A stretch of 6,754 nucleotides of DNA from Holophagae bacterium (GTDB lineage Bacteria > Acidobacteriota > Thermoanaerobaculia > Thermoanaerobaculales > Sulfomarinibacteraceae). Numbering within the stretch: position 1 is the stretch's first letter; every line of letters starts with the position of its first letter. The DNA is taken from NCBI GenBank assembly GCA_030609785.1, contig JAUWTC010000144.1, positions 1 through 6,754 on the forward strand, given 5' to 3'. The translations under genes were made by a program, and so were the position numbers. Shown here piece by piece: positions 1-5,012 of this stretch. A model generated the notes under the pieces. The model searched no databases and was not told the origin of the DNA. It worked only from the letters and a program-made list of their open reading frames with translations.

Positions 1-590
1 AGGACTTCGCCAGCCGAACCGTCGAGTACATCTCCAACATCATCACCGAGGAGGTCTCCGACCGGGTGGCGGTCCGCATTATGGACGAGTACGCCGAGGA
101 GGTCCGTGACGGGACTCATCTGCGGATCATTGAGTCAACCATGGCGCCGCGGCGTGACGAAATCGAACAGGTTCTGGCCGAGCACGTCCGTCTGCTCCTG
201 ACCAACGAAGACACCTTGCGGAGCTTCGGAGAGCTCCTTCGGCTCAACCTCAACCGGGCCGTCGACAGCTCCGAGAGTCTGCACGCCGTTCCTCTCCCCA
301 ATGCCGTATTGAAGCCCGTCGTCCGAGTGGTGGGCGAGATCATCCTCGACACGACATTGGAAACGATCCAGGCAACCCTGGAGTCCGAGGAGGGCGCCGA
401 GAGTCTCCGGGAGGTCGCCGCCTCGATCGTCGACTCAATCCTACGCAGCCCGGCCCTCGGAGAGACAACCAGCCTGGTCGAAGAAATCACACTGCACGTC
501 ATCGAACACATGAAAGAAGCGGTTTCGGTGAGGAAGTGGGCGCTTTCGGAAGAAGAACTGGTCGAACGGAAGGAACAAAAACACAATTGA
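1..590 (+). CDS. Hypothetical helical protein, 5'-truncated by the window edge
   Basis: The reading frame is open from base 3 to the TGA at 588-590, so the true start lies upstream of the window. The GTG at 66 and the ATG at 81 are internal candidates with no convincing ribosome binding site. About 195 residues are visible, and I do not recognise a family. The visible part is rich in Glu, Arg, Leu, Val and Ile, with heptad-like spacing of hydrophobic residues (for example IEQVLAEHVRLLL and VVRVVGEIILDTTLETIQ). This suggests a bundle of amphipathic helices. It has no cysteine, no obvious transmembrane segment and no catalytic motif, and the tail after about residue 175 is very charged (ending EQKHN). 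It converges on mdh, and a terminator lies between the two genes. Coding status is well supported by the long open frame and GC-rich codon use; the function is unknown. Confidence 0.7.
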   Translation, partial: DFASRTVEYISNIITEEVSDRVAVRIMDEYAEEVRDGTHLRIIESTMAPRRDEIEQVLAEHVRLLLTNEDTLRSFGELLRLNLNRAVDSSESLHAVPLPNAVLKPVVRVVGEIILDTTLETIQATLESEEGAESLREVAASIVDSILRSPALGETTSLVEEITLHVIEHMKEAVSVRKWALSEEELVERKEQKHN

Positions 591-592
591 AC

Positions 593-628
593 CGCAAAGT
601 GCACGAAGAGCGCAAAGAAATCGCAAAG
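593..628. repeat. Short CGCAAAG direct-repeat array
   Basis: The heptamer CGCAAAG occurs at 593-599, 611-617 and 622-628. A degenerate copy, CACGAAG, lies at 602-608, giving steps of 9, 9 and 11 bases. The array starts three bases after the stop codon of the left-hand gene. From memory, similar A/G-rich low-complexity repeats (ACCGCAGAG-like) are scattered in intergenic regions of many environmental genomes; no function is shown here. Confidence 0.55.
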
Positions 629-631
629 ATG

Positions 632-667
632 ATCAGAAAAATAAAGCCCTCCCGGAATGGGAGGGCT
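632..667 (-). terminator. Rho-independent terminator of mdh
   Basis: A perfect 9-bp stem (645-653 AGCCCTCCC with 659-667 GGGAGGGCT) encloses a 5-nt loop, GGAAT. Read on the minus strand the stem is followed by a T-rich tract (TTTATTTTTCT, complement of 634-644). That is the classic intrinsic terminator layout for the leftward mdh transcript, whose stop codon is about 35 nt upstream. The plus-strand side lacks a T tract, so it should act mainly on mdh, although the hairpin may also protect the 3' end of the convergent left-hand transcript. Confidence 0.88.
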
Positions 668-678
668 GAATAGTAGAG

Positions 679-702
679 AGCTGATAGCCGACAGCTGACA
701 GC
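679..702. repeat. Imperfect 10-bp direct repeat beside the mdh stop codon
   Basis: AGCTGATAGC (679-688) and AGCTGACAGC (693-702) repeat with one mismatch and a 14-nt period, between the mdh stop and its terminator. AGCTG also pairs with CAGCT, so the segment can form small hairpins. I see no further copies in this window, and no function can be assigned. Confidence 0.4.
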
Positions 703-1707
703 TTACCCAAGCATCTCGTCGACGGAGTTACAGGTTTTCTGCACCGCGGTGACGGAGTTGGCGAAGGCCGCTTTTTCTTCGTCGGTCAGATCCAGTTCGA
801 TCACCTCTTCGACACCGTTCTTGCCCAGGATCGCCGGCACGCCGACGAAAAGACCGTCGACGCCGTACTCGCCCTCGAGCTTGGCGCACACGGGCATGAT
901 CTTGCGCTTGTCGAAGGCGATGGCCTCGGCCATTTCCAGGGCCGACCACGCCGGCGACGCAAAAGCCGAACCAATGCCCAGCAGACCGACGACCTCGCCA
1001 CCGGCCTTGCGGGTGCGGGTCTCGATGGCGGCCAGGGTCTCGGCATCGAGGAATTTGTCCACCGGGATACCGGCGATCAGGCAGGAGGACCGAATGGGCA
1101 CCATCGTGTCGCCGTGGCCGCCCAGGACCATCGCGTTGACGTTGTCCACCGACACGTTGGCCGCCTCGGCGACGAAGTAGCAGTAGCGGGCGGAATCCAG
1201 AACGCCCGCCATGCCGACCAGCTTGTTCTTGGAGGGGCTGAGGCAATTGTCCAGCGTGTAGACGATGGCATCCAGCGGGTTGGCGATGGAGATGATCATC
1301 GCGTCCGGGCACTGGGCTGCGATCCCGTCGGCCACCTGTTTGGTCACCTTGAGGTTGATCGACAGCAGTTCTTCCCGGGACGGGAACGTCCCGTCCGGAC
1401 GGGCCTTGCGCGGCACACCGGCGGTGTTGATCACCATGTCGGCGCCGGCCAGGGCGCTATAGTCCTTGGACCCGTAGCAGCGCACGTCGGAACGCAGCAC
1501 TGGCGTGCCCTCGGCGATATCCAGGCACTTCCCACCGGCGATCGTTTGTTTGTTCGTCGTGGCCTGCCGCTCCGGCGGATCGTCGGGGTTGACGAAGGGG
1601 GCCGGATCAACCAACCCTACCTCGCGTGCCAGCCCGCGGCGCACGATTTCCTGCACCAACACCCCACCGATGTTGCCTCCACCAATGACACCAATCTTGT
1701 TCAGCAT
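703..1707 (-). CDS. mdh: LDH-type malate dehydrogenase (NAD-dependent), with insertions
   Basis: This 334-residue protein belongs to the lactate/malate dehydrogenase superfamily and probably interconverts malate and oxaloacetate with NAD(H) in the cytoplasm. The N-terminal Rossmann motif is GVIGGGNIGG (6-15), with Asp34 in position to bind the NAD ribose. Active-site residues visible by family pattern are Arg100 (VPRK, the position that selects malate over lactate), Arg111 (SREELL), Asn143 (ANPLD), Asp171 and Arg174 (LDSAR) and His198 (GGHGDTMVPI). Arg at position 100 argues for malate rather than lactate. Two departures from the usual compact form stand out: about 18-20 extra residues after Asp34 (roughly 35-57) and about four extra residues between Arg100 and Arg111, in the mobile loop. 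The ATG at 1707 is preceded by AGGAG with a 6-nt gap. The gene is monocistronic here, with its own terminator. Confidence 0.9.
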   Translation of the reverse strand: MLNKIGVIGGGNIGGVLVQEIVRRGLAREVGLVDPAPFVNPDDPPERQATTNKQTIAGGKCLDIAEGTPVLRSDVRCYGSKDYSALAGADMVINTAGVPRKARPDGTFPSREELLSINLKVTKQVADGIAAQCPDAMIISIANPLDAIVYTLDNCLSPSKNKLVGMAGVLDSARYCYFVAEAANVSVDNVNAMVLGGHGDTMVPIRSSCLIAGIPVDKFLDAETLAAIETRTRKAGGEVVGLLGIGSAFASPAWSALEMAEAIAFDKRKIMPVCAKLEGEYGVDGLFVGVPAILGKNGVEEVIELDLTDEEKAAFANSVTAVQKTCNSVDEMLG

Positions 1708-1720
1708 CTTTCTCTCCTCT
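1708..1720 (-). promoter_or_regulatory. Ribosome binding site of mdh
   Basis: On the minus strand the bases before the mdh ATG read GAGAGGAGAGAAAG. AGGAG (complement of 1714-1718) lies 6 nt from the start codon, a strong Shine-Dalgarno that fixes the start at 1707. Confidence 0.8.
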
Positions 1721-1839
1721 CAGTCGTTCAGGCCCCGCGCCACCGGCTCAGAACCGGCTGTGAAAAATTGCACGAGCCGCATTTCATAGAATACCACCAC
1801 TCTGCCGCACCAAGACGACTATTGATCAAAGGAGCAAAG

Positions 1840-1860
1840 GCAATTCGTTGAACGAATTGC
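1840..1860. promoter_or_regulatory. Perfect 10+1+10 palindrome, candidate operator upstream of mdh
   Basis: GCAATTCGTT (1840-1849) is followed by a single G and then its exact reverse complement AACGAATTGC (1851-1860). A second palindrome, TTGCATGCAA (1857-1866), overlaps its right end. A 21-bp perfect dyad with a one-base centre is what a dimeric helix-turn-helix repressor would bind. It lies about 133 bp upstream of the mdh start, a reasonable place for promoter control. No regulator gene is visible in the window, so the function is inferred. The alternative is a small hairpin belonging to the adjacent structured element. Confidence 0.5.
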
Positions 1861-1919
1861 ATGCAAGGGGACGGATGGAGGCTCTCGAGCAAGTCAACGG
1901 TGGCGTTCAAACCAGGGGG

Positions 1920-1939
1920 CGCCCCTCTCGGACGGGGCG
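1920..1939. repeat. Short GC hairpin abutting the long hairpin
   Basis: CGCCCC (1920-1925) pairs with GGGGCG (1934-1939) around an 8-nt loop. It ends exactly one base before the long imperfect hairpin that starts at 1940, so the two form a continuous stack of structure. Confidence 0.5.
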
Positions 1940-2010
1940 TGCCATGCTTCGCATTTTCCTCCGGCAGTCCTCCCAGCATATGGGCCGCTGCGGAAAATGC
2001 GAGCTTGGCA
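1940..2010. repeat. Long imperfect inverted repeat (hairpin A)
   Basis: The outer arm TGCCA (1940-1944) pairs with TGGCA (2006-2010). After one T-T mismatch the pairing continues with GCT (1946-1948) to AGC (2002-2004), a bulged T at 1949, and a perfect 10-bp stem CGCATTTTCC (1950-1959) to GGAAAATGCG (1992-2001). That makes 18 pairs in all. The 32-nt apical part can fold further (CCCA 1972-1975 with TGGG 1981-1984). No T tract follows on either strand, so this is not a canonical terminator. Confidence 0.65.
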
Positions 2011-2041
2011 ACCCACGGCGAGCGCGCCGGCAATCGAGTTT

Positions 2042-2060
2042 CGGCCCACGCCGTAGGCCG
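2042..2060. repeat. Small GC-rich dyad between the two long hairpins
   Basis: CGGCC (2042-2046) pairs with GGCCG (2056-2060) across a 9-nt loop. An alternative register pairs TCGGC (2041-2045) with GCCGA (2060-2064). It fills the gap between hairpin A and hairpin B. In a GC-rich region dyads this short can arise by chance, so it carries weight only in context. Confidence 0.35.
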
Positions 2061-2064
2061 CCGA

Positions 2065-2128
2065 GGTCATTTTTCGGAGGGGCGGTTCTCCCTCCGATTC
2101 GAAAATGTGGCCCCTCCGGGAAATGACC
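2065..2128 (+). repeat. 19-bp-stem hairpin with two G-T wobble pairs (hairpin B)
   Basis: Bases 2065-2083 pair with 2110-2128 along all 19 positions, starting GGTCA/TGACC and ending GGGGC/GCCCC, around a 26-nt loop. Two of the pairs (2073-2120 and 2074-2119) are T-G. These are allowed as U-G wobbles if the plus strand is transcribed but become A-C mismatches on the minus strand, which weakly favours a plus-strand RNA. The loop carries CCCTCCGA (2090-2097), which can instead pair perfectly with TCGGAGGG (2074-2081) inside the 5' arm, giving two mutually exclusive folds. No poly-T follows. Confidence 0.7.
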
Positions 2129-2131
2129 GAG

Positions 2132-2173
2132 CTGGAGTGGCGAAGGCACTCCAGAAGGCCGGGGTTCGAACCC
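2132..2173 (+). other. tRNA-like fragment: 7-nt-loop hairpin plus T-loop-like palindrome
   Basis: CTGGAGTG (2132-2139) pairs perfectly with CACTCCAG (2147-2154) around the 7-nt loop GCGAAGG. Seven bases later comes GGGTTCGAACCC (2162-2173), which contains the tRNA T-loop consensus TTCGAAC. The order and distance resemble an anticodon arm, variable region and T arm. However, base 33 of the would-be anticodon loop is C rather than T. The T stem pairs at only two positions in tRNA register, and no acceptor or D arm is visible. It is therefore not a functional tRNA, but it could be a degraded tRNA or a tRNA-like module of a repeat element. Confidence 0.35.
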
Positions 2174-2223
2174 AGCGACAGGAACAGCGGCGGTGGGCAG
2201 CATCGTCCGGGGCAGAATCAGTG

Positions 2224-3228
2224 TCAGAGCTGCATTCCCCCCGCCTCGAACCACTCCGCCAGCCGTTTGAATCCCTCGTCCAGGCTGACGGCGGGCTCAT
2301 AGCCCAGATCACGCCGGGCGGCCGAGATGTCGAACCAATGGGCGGTCCCCAGTTGCCGAGCCAGGAAGGCCGTCATCATCGGCTCTTTGGAGGGAGCAAA
2401 CAGCCGATGGGCCAATTCGAGCGTCCTGCCGGCCACAACGGCGACACCCATCGGAATAGATTTCTCGACCGGCGCCAGGCCCGCGGCCCCGACCATGCGG
2501 TCGATGATCTCCTTGATGGGTCTGGGTTCTCCATTGGTGATGAAGTACGCCTTCCCACAGCAGGCAGCCCCGGGTGTCAGGCTGTCCCACGCATCGAGAT
2601 GGGCTTCGGCCGCGTTGTCAATAAAGACGGTGTCGACAAGATTGGCGCCGTCACCGACCAGTTTGAGTTTGCCTGCCCGCGCACGCGCAACGATCTTGGG
2701 AACCAGATGATTGTCCTCAGGTCCCCATATCAAATGAGGTCTCAGCGCAACAGTCATCAATTCGGAACCGTTGGCCGCCAATACCATCTGCTCGGCCATC
2801 GCCTTGGTCTCGGGGTAGGGCGCCTCGAAGTGATCCGGGTACAGCAGGCTCTCGTCACCGCCCTCAATGGCCTCGCCGCCATGGACGACCGAGGGACTCG
2901 AGGTGTAGATCAAACGCCGGACTCCGTGCACGGCACAGGCTGCCAGGACGTTTCCCGTCCCCCTGACGTTTGCGTCAAAATACTCGGAGTACGAACCCCA
3001 TACGCCCGCCTTGGCGCCGACGTGAAACACAACATCACAGCCTTTGGCGGCTGCCCCTACCGACGCGGCATCCGCCAGATCACCCCTGAAGCACTCAACT
3101 CCGACAGCTTCGAGTTCGGGGTAGGCGCCCCGGCTGAAGGAACGAACGGCCATGCCCCGCTCCAAGAGACGCCTGACAATCGCCTCGCCGAGAAAACCGC
3201 CGCCTCCGGTGACCAGAGCCCTTTTCAT
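2224..3228 (-). CDS. oleD: 2-alkyl-3-oxoalkanoate reductase OleD
   Basis: This 334-residue extended short-chain dehydrogenase fits OleD, which uses NADPH to reduce the 2-alkyl-3-ketoacid made by OleA to the 2-alkyl-3-hydroxyacid. The N-terminal Rossmann motif is TGGGGFLG (7-14). The catalytic set is Ser110/Ser111 (IYTSSPSVVHGG), Tyr138 and Lys142 (YPETK). Stretches I recognise from memory as typical of OleD include FHVGAKAGVWGSY (68-80), RPHLIWGPEDN (163-173), VGDGANLVDTVFIDNAAEAH and GKAYFITNGEPRPIKEI. The length is normal and nothing is missing. Its ATG overlaps the oleC stop in an ATGA tetranucleotide (3225-3228), so translation is probably coupled to oleC; only a weak GGTGGT precedes it. 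It is the last gene of the leftward unit, and a long structured region follows its stop. Related 3-beta-hydroxysteroid dehydrogenases share the fold, but the neighbours make OleD the best call. Confidence 0.92.
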   Translation of the reverse strand: MKRALVTGGGGFLGEAIVRRLLERGMAVRSFSRGAYPELEAVGVECFRGDLADAASVGAAAKGCDVVFHVGAKAGVWGSYSEYFDANVRGTGNVLAACAVHGVRRLIYTSSPSVVHGGEAIEGGDESLLYPDHFEAPYPETKAMAEQMVLAANGSELMTVALRPHLIWGPEDNHLVPKIVARARAGKLKLVGDGANLVDTVFIDNAAEAHLDAWDSLTPGAACCGKAYFITNGEPRPIKEIIDRMVGAAGLAPVEKSIPMGVAVVAGRTLELAHRLFAPSKEPMMTAFLARQLGTAHWFDISAARRDLGYEPAVSLDEGFKRLAEWFEAGGMQL

Positions 3229-4892
3229 GAGCCGACCACCGCCGGCTCACCACCAAGCTTCTTGGCAGCCCACGAGGCCAGGAGCGCACGGTTGATCTTG
3301 GCGTTGTGGCGAATATCGACGGGGAAGGCCTTGTGAAAGAGGATTTCTGAGATCGGCGCCGTGTGTTTGTGCCGGGTGCCAAGCTCCAGCAGTTCCCTCG
3401 TGATGGTCTCGCAATCCCGAGTCCCGCCCTCCCGGTCCAGTTCCACGATCAGGATTGGCTCGACCTTCCCAACCCGCGTAATCCCCACCAGGGCGGTCCG
3501 AAAGACCGCGGGATGTGCGTTGAAGACCCCCTCGCACGGCACCGTGTAAAAGGTCCGATCTGCGGCGATGACTCGGTGGGCCTTGCGGCCGCAAAACCAC
3601 AAGCGGCCCCGGTCGTCGAAGTAGCCCAGATCCCCCATCCGGTGACGGACAGCCGCACCGTCGTGGATCTTGCCCTTGGCCGTGTGCTCCGGCGCCTCGA
3701 AATAGTCCAACGTGACCTGCGGCCCCTTGACGACGATCTCTCCGATGACCCCGTGTTCGACACACAGACTCTCGTCCCAATGTTCGATGGCCTCGTCCGT
3801 CGTCTCGATGACCCTGACCTCTGCCGACGGAACCGGGAGACCGACACAGGTGCCCCGGCCGCGATCGGTTGCGTGCCGGGTTTCTGACAGGATCTCGTCG
3901 CTGCCGATCGACGCCACCGGGAGACTCTCGGTCGCGCCGTAGGGCGTGAAGATCTGGCCCCCCTCGTCCATCATCGAGGCGAAACGCTCAATCACACGAG
4001 GCGCCACCGGGGCCCCAGCGGAGATCACCCGCCGCATTGTCGGCAGCTTCGAACCCTGGGCCGTACCCCACCGCCCGACGGTATCCAACAACGCCGGCGA
4101 CCCAAACATCGTCGTCACGCCATACTCCCGGATCGGGCCGATGATGTTCTCCGGGTTGGCCCGCGCCGGACGGGTCGGGTCCATTTCCGGGATCACCGTC
4201 GTCATGCCGAGTGCAGGGTCGAACAGAGCGAAGAGCGGGAAGGTCGGCAGGTTGACCTCGCCAGGGCCGAAGCCGTAGACCTCGCGCAACGCATCAATCT
4301 GCGCGGCAAAATTCCCGTGCCGGTAGACGACGCCCTTTGGCGGGCCGGTGCTGCCGGAAGTAAAAACCACTGCCGCCACCTCGTCCGCAGCCGACATCGG
4401 CGTGGTCGATTCCTGGGGTCCGTCGGCCCCCAATTGCTCGATCTGGTTCAGCGTCCGGCCTCCCCAGAACAACCTGGGACCGACGGTGACTAGATGATCA
4501 AGGCTTGACTTCCCCCACCCTAGGACAACCCGCGCCACATGGGCCTTGGTGATGCCGACAAAGCCTTGAGGACGAGAACGATCCAGGCAACTCTTCATGT
4601 TCTTGATGCCGATGCCGGGGTCGATCAGGACTGGAACGGCGCCGCACTTAAAAAGCGCGAAAGCCAGGGCGAAAAGATCCAATCCCGGCTGGACCATCAA
4701 CGCAGTTCGCACGCCCTGCCCAATGCCGGCCCTTTCCAGGCCGCGGGCAATCCGAGAGGACCGGTCGTCCAGTTGTTGATAGGTCAGGCTGCCGCCGCGA
4801 CGCCCCCAGGGCACGATGATCGCCGCGGCATCCGGCTGGCGCCGGGCCATTTCCACCAGGTGAGATGCAATGTTCGAGGTCTTCTTCGTCAT
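3225..4892 (-). CDS. oleC: Olefin beta-lactone synthetase OleC (ANL superfamily)
   Basis: OleC activates the 3-hydroxyacid from OleD with ATP and closes it to a cis-beta-lactone. It is an adenylate-forming enzyme but does not use CoA. From the ATG at 4892 the protein has 555 residues. The phosphate-binding motif is FTSGSTGPPKGVVYRH at about 177-192. Family landmarks follow: LPTFPLFALFDPALG (about 215-229), a stretch known from OleC, then MDPTRPA, FGSPALL, YGATES (318-323), HRMGDLGYFDDRGRLWFCGRK (417-437) and the C-terminal FPVDIRHNAKINR with its likely catalytic Lys at about 532. I chose this ATG because the sequence that follows (TKKTSNIASHL) aligns with known OleC N termini as I recall them. 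An in-frame TTG at 4913 would add seven residues. Neither start has a clear Shine-Dalgarno site. The stop overlaps the oleD start by 4 nt. Confidence 0.93.
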   Translation of the reverse strand: MTKKTSNIASHLVEMARRQPDAAAIIVPWGRRGGSLTYQQLDDRSSRIARGLERAGIGQGVRTALMVQPGLDLFALAFALFKCGAVPVLIDPGIGIKNMKSCLDRSRPQGFVGITKAHVARVVLGWGKSSLDHLVTVGPRLFWGGRTLNQIEQLGADGPQESTTPMSAADEVAAVVFTSGSTGPPKGVVYRHGNFAAQIDALREVYGFGPGEVNLPTFPLFALFDPALGMTTVIPEMDPTRPARANPENIIGPIREYGVTTMFGSPALLDTVGRWGTAQGSKLPTMRRVISAGAPVAPRVIERFASMMDEGGQIFTPYGATESLPVASIGSDEILSETRHATDRGRGTCVGLPVPSAEVRVIETTDEAIEHWDESLCVEHGVIGEIVVKGPQVTLDYFEAPEHTAKGKIHDGAAVRHRMGDLGYFDDRGRLWFCGRKAHRVIAADRTFYTVPCEGVFNAHPAVFRTALVGITRVGKVEPILIVELDREGGTRDCETITRELLELGTRHKHTAPISEILFHKAFPVDIRHNAKINRALLASWAAKKLGGEPAVVGS

Positions 4893-4933
4893 GGGGGGAT
4901 TGTCCCACAGCAATATCTTTGCTGACCGTCCTC

Positions 4934-4967
4934 TTGACCTTGACAGGTTCGTGGACTAGCCTACCTT
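4934..4967 (+). promoter_or_regulatory. Possible sigma-70-type promoter of the secreted-protein gene
   Basis: TTGACA, a perfect -35 consensus, lies at 4940-4945, with TACCTT at 4962-4967 after a 16-nt spacer. An overlapping alternative pairs TTGACC (4934-4939) with TAGCCT (4957-4962) after 17 nt. The two -35 elements arise from a tandem CTTGAC CTTGAC. The -10 boxes match only at their T, A and final T. The site is 45-50 bp upstream of the start codon in the divergent spacer. Confidence 0.4.
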
Positions 4968-4995
4968 GTGTATGTCTCATTTTGAGAGGAATCAA
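4967..4995 (-). promoter_or_regulatory. Possible oleC-oleD promoter
   Basis: On the minus strand TTGATT (complement of 4990-4995) is followed after 17 nt by TACACA (complement of 4967-4972). The -35 is fair and the -10 weak. It overlaps the leader of the divergent gene, and a small dyad TCTCA-TTT-TGAGA (4975-4987) lies in its spacer. This is inference from position and partial consensus only. Confidence 0.25.
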
Positions 4996-4998
4996 TTG

Positions 4999-5012
4999 AA
5001 GGGGGAAGAGGT
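4999..5012 (+). promoter_or_regulatory. Ribosome binding site of the secreted-protein gene
   Basis: AAGGGGGAAGAGGT runs directly into the ATG at 5013. The AAGGGGG part is 7 nt from the start, a usable Shine-Dalgarno distance. The second AGAGG is too close to act on this ATG. It supports the start that places a signal peptide at the N terminus. Confidence 0.65.

Larger units (their letters stand above)
1708..2223. other. Gene-free structured intergenic region between oleD and mdh
   Basis: This 516-nt stretch lies downstream of oleD and upstream of mdh. Frames through it are either antisense shadows or contain hallmarks of non-coding DNA: paired inverted repeats and a peptide reading GFEPRPSG, produced by translating an antisense T-arm-like sequence. 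From the mdh side outward it holds the mdh leader (1708-1839), a perfect palindrome (1840-1860), a short GC hairpin (1920-1939), a long imperfect hairpin (1940-2010), a GC-rich dyad (2042-2060), a 19-bp-stem hairpin (2065-2128), an 8-bp hairpin with a 7-nt loop (2132-2154) and the palindrome GGGTTCGAACCC (2162-2173). Such packing is typical of a dispersed structured element or a structured RNA. I cannot assign a known family. Confidence 0.65.

Noticed and set aside
1114..1851. 245-residue plus-strand frame antisense to mdh
   Set aside because: It is a high-GC shadow of mdh: His/Arg/Gly-rich with no recognisable domain, opposite a gene with complete catalytic residues.
2065..2128. Rho-independent terminator for oleD
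   Set aside because: The hairpin is strong, but no T tract follows on the minus strand and it begins nearly 100 nt past the stop; it may still slow polymerase.
1920..2173. CRISPR array or attC array
   Set aside because: The hairpins differ in sequence and spacing; there are no repeated units with unique spacers and no attC core sites.
2100..2190. Functional tRNA gene on the plus strand
   Set aside because: The T stem has only two pairs in register, base 33 of the anticodon loop is C, and no acceptor or D arm can be built.
1907..2254. Minus-strand 115-residue open frame reading AGFEPRPSG
   Set aside because: The peptide comes from translating a T-arm-like palindrome and hairpin arms, a well-known type of spurious call.
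1861..3336. 491-residue open frame on the plus strand across oleD and the structured spacer
   Set aside because: It is antisense to oleD over most of its length, low in hydrophobic content, and runs through the inverted repeats. The minus-strand OleD reading has clear family motifs.
3363..3887. Plus-strand frame inside oleC
   Set aside because: It is antisense to conserved OleC motifs and has no ribosome binding site or protein-like composition.
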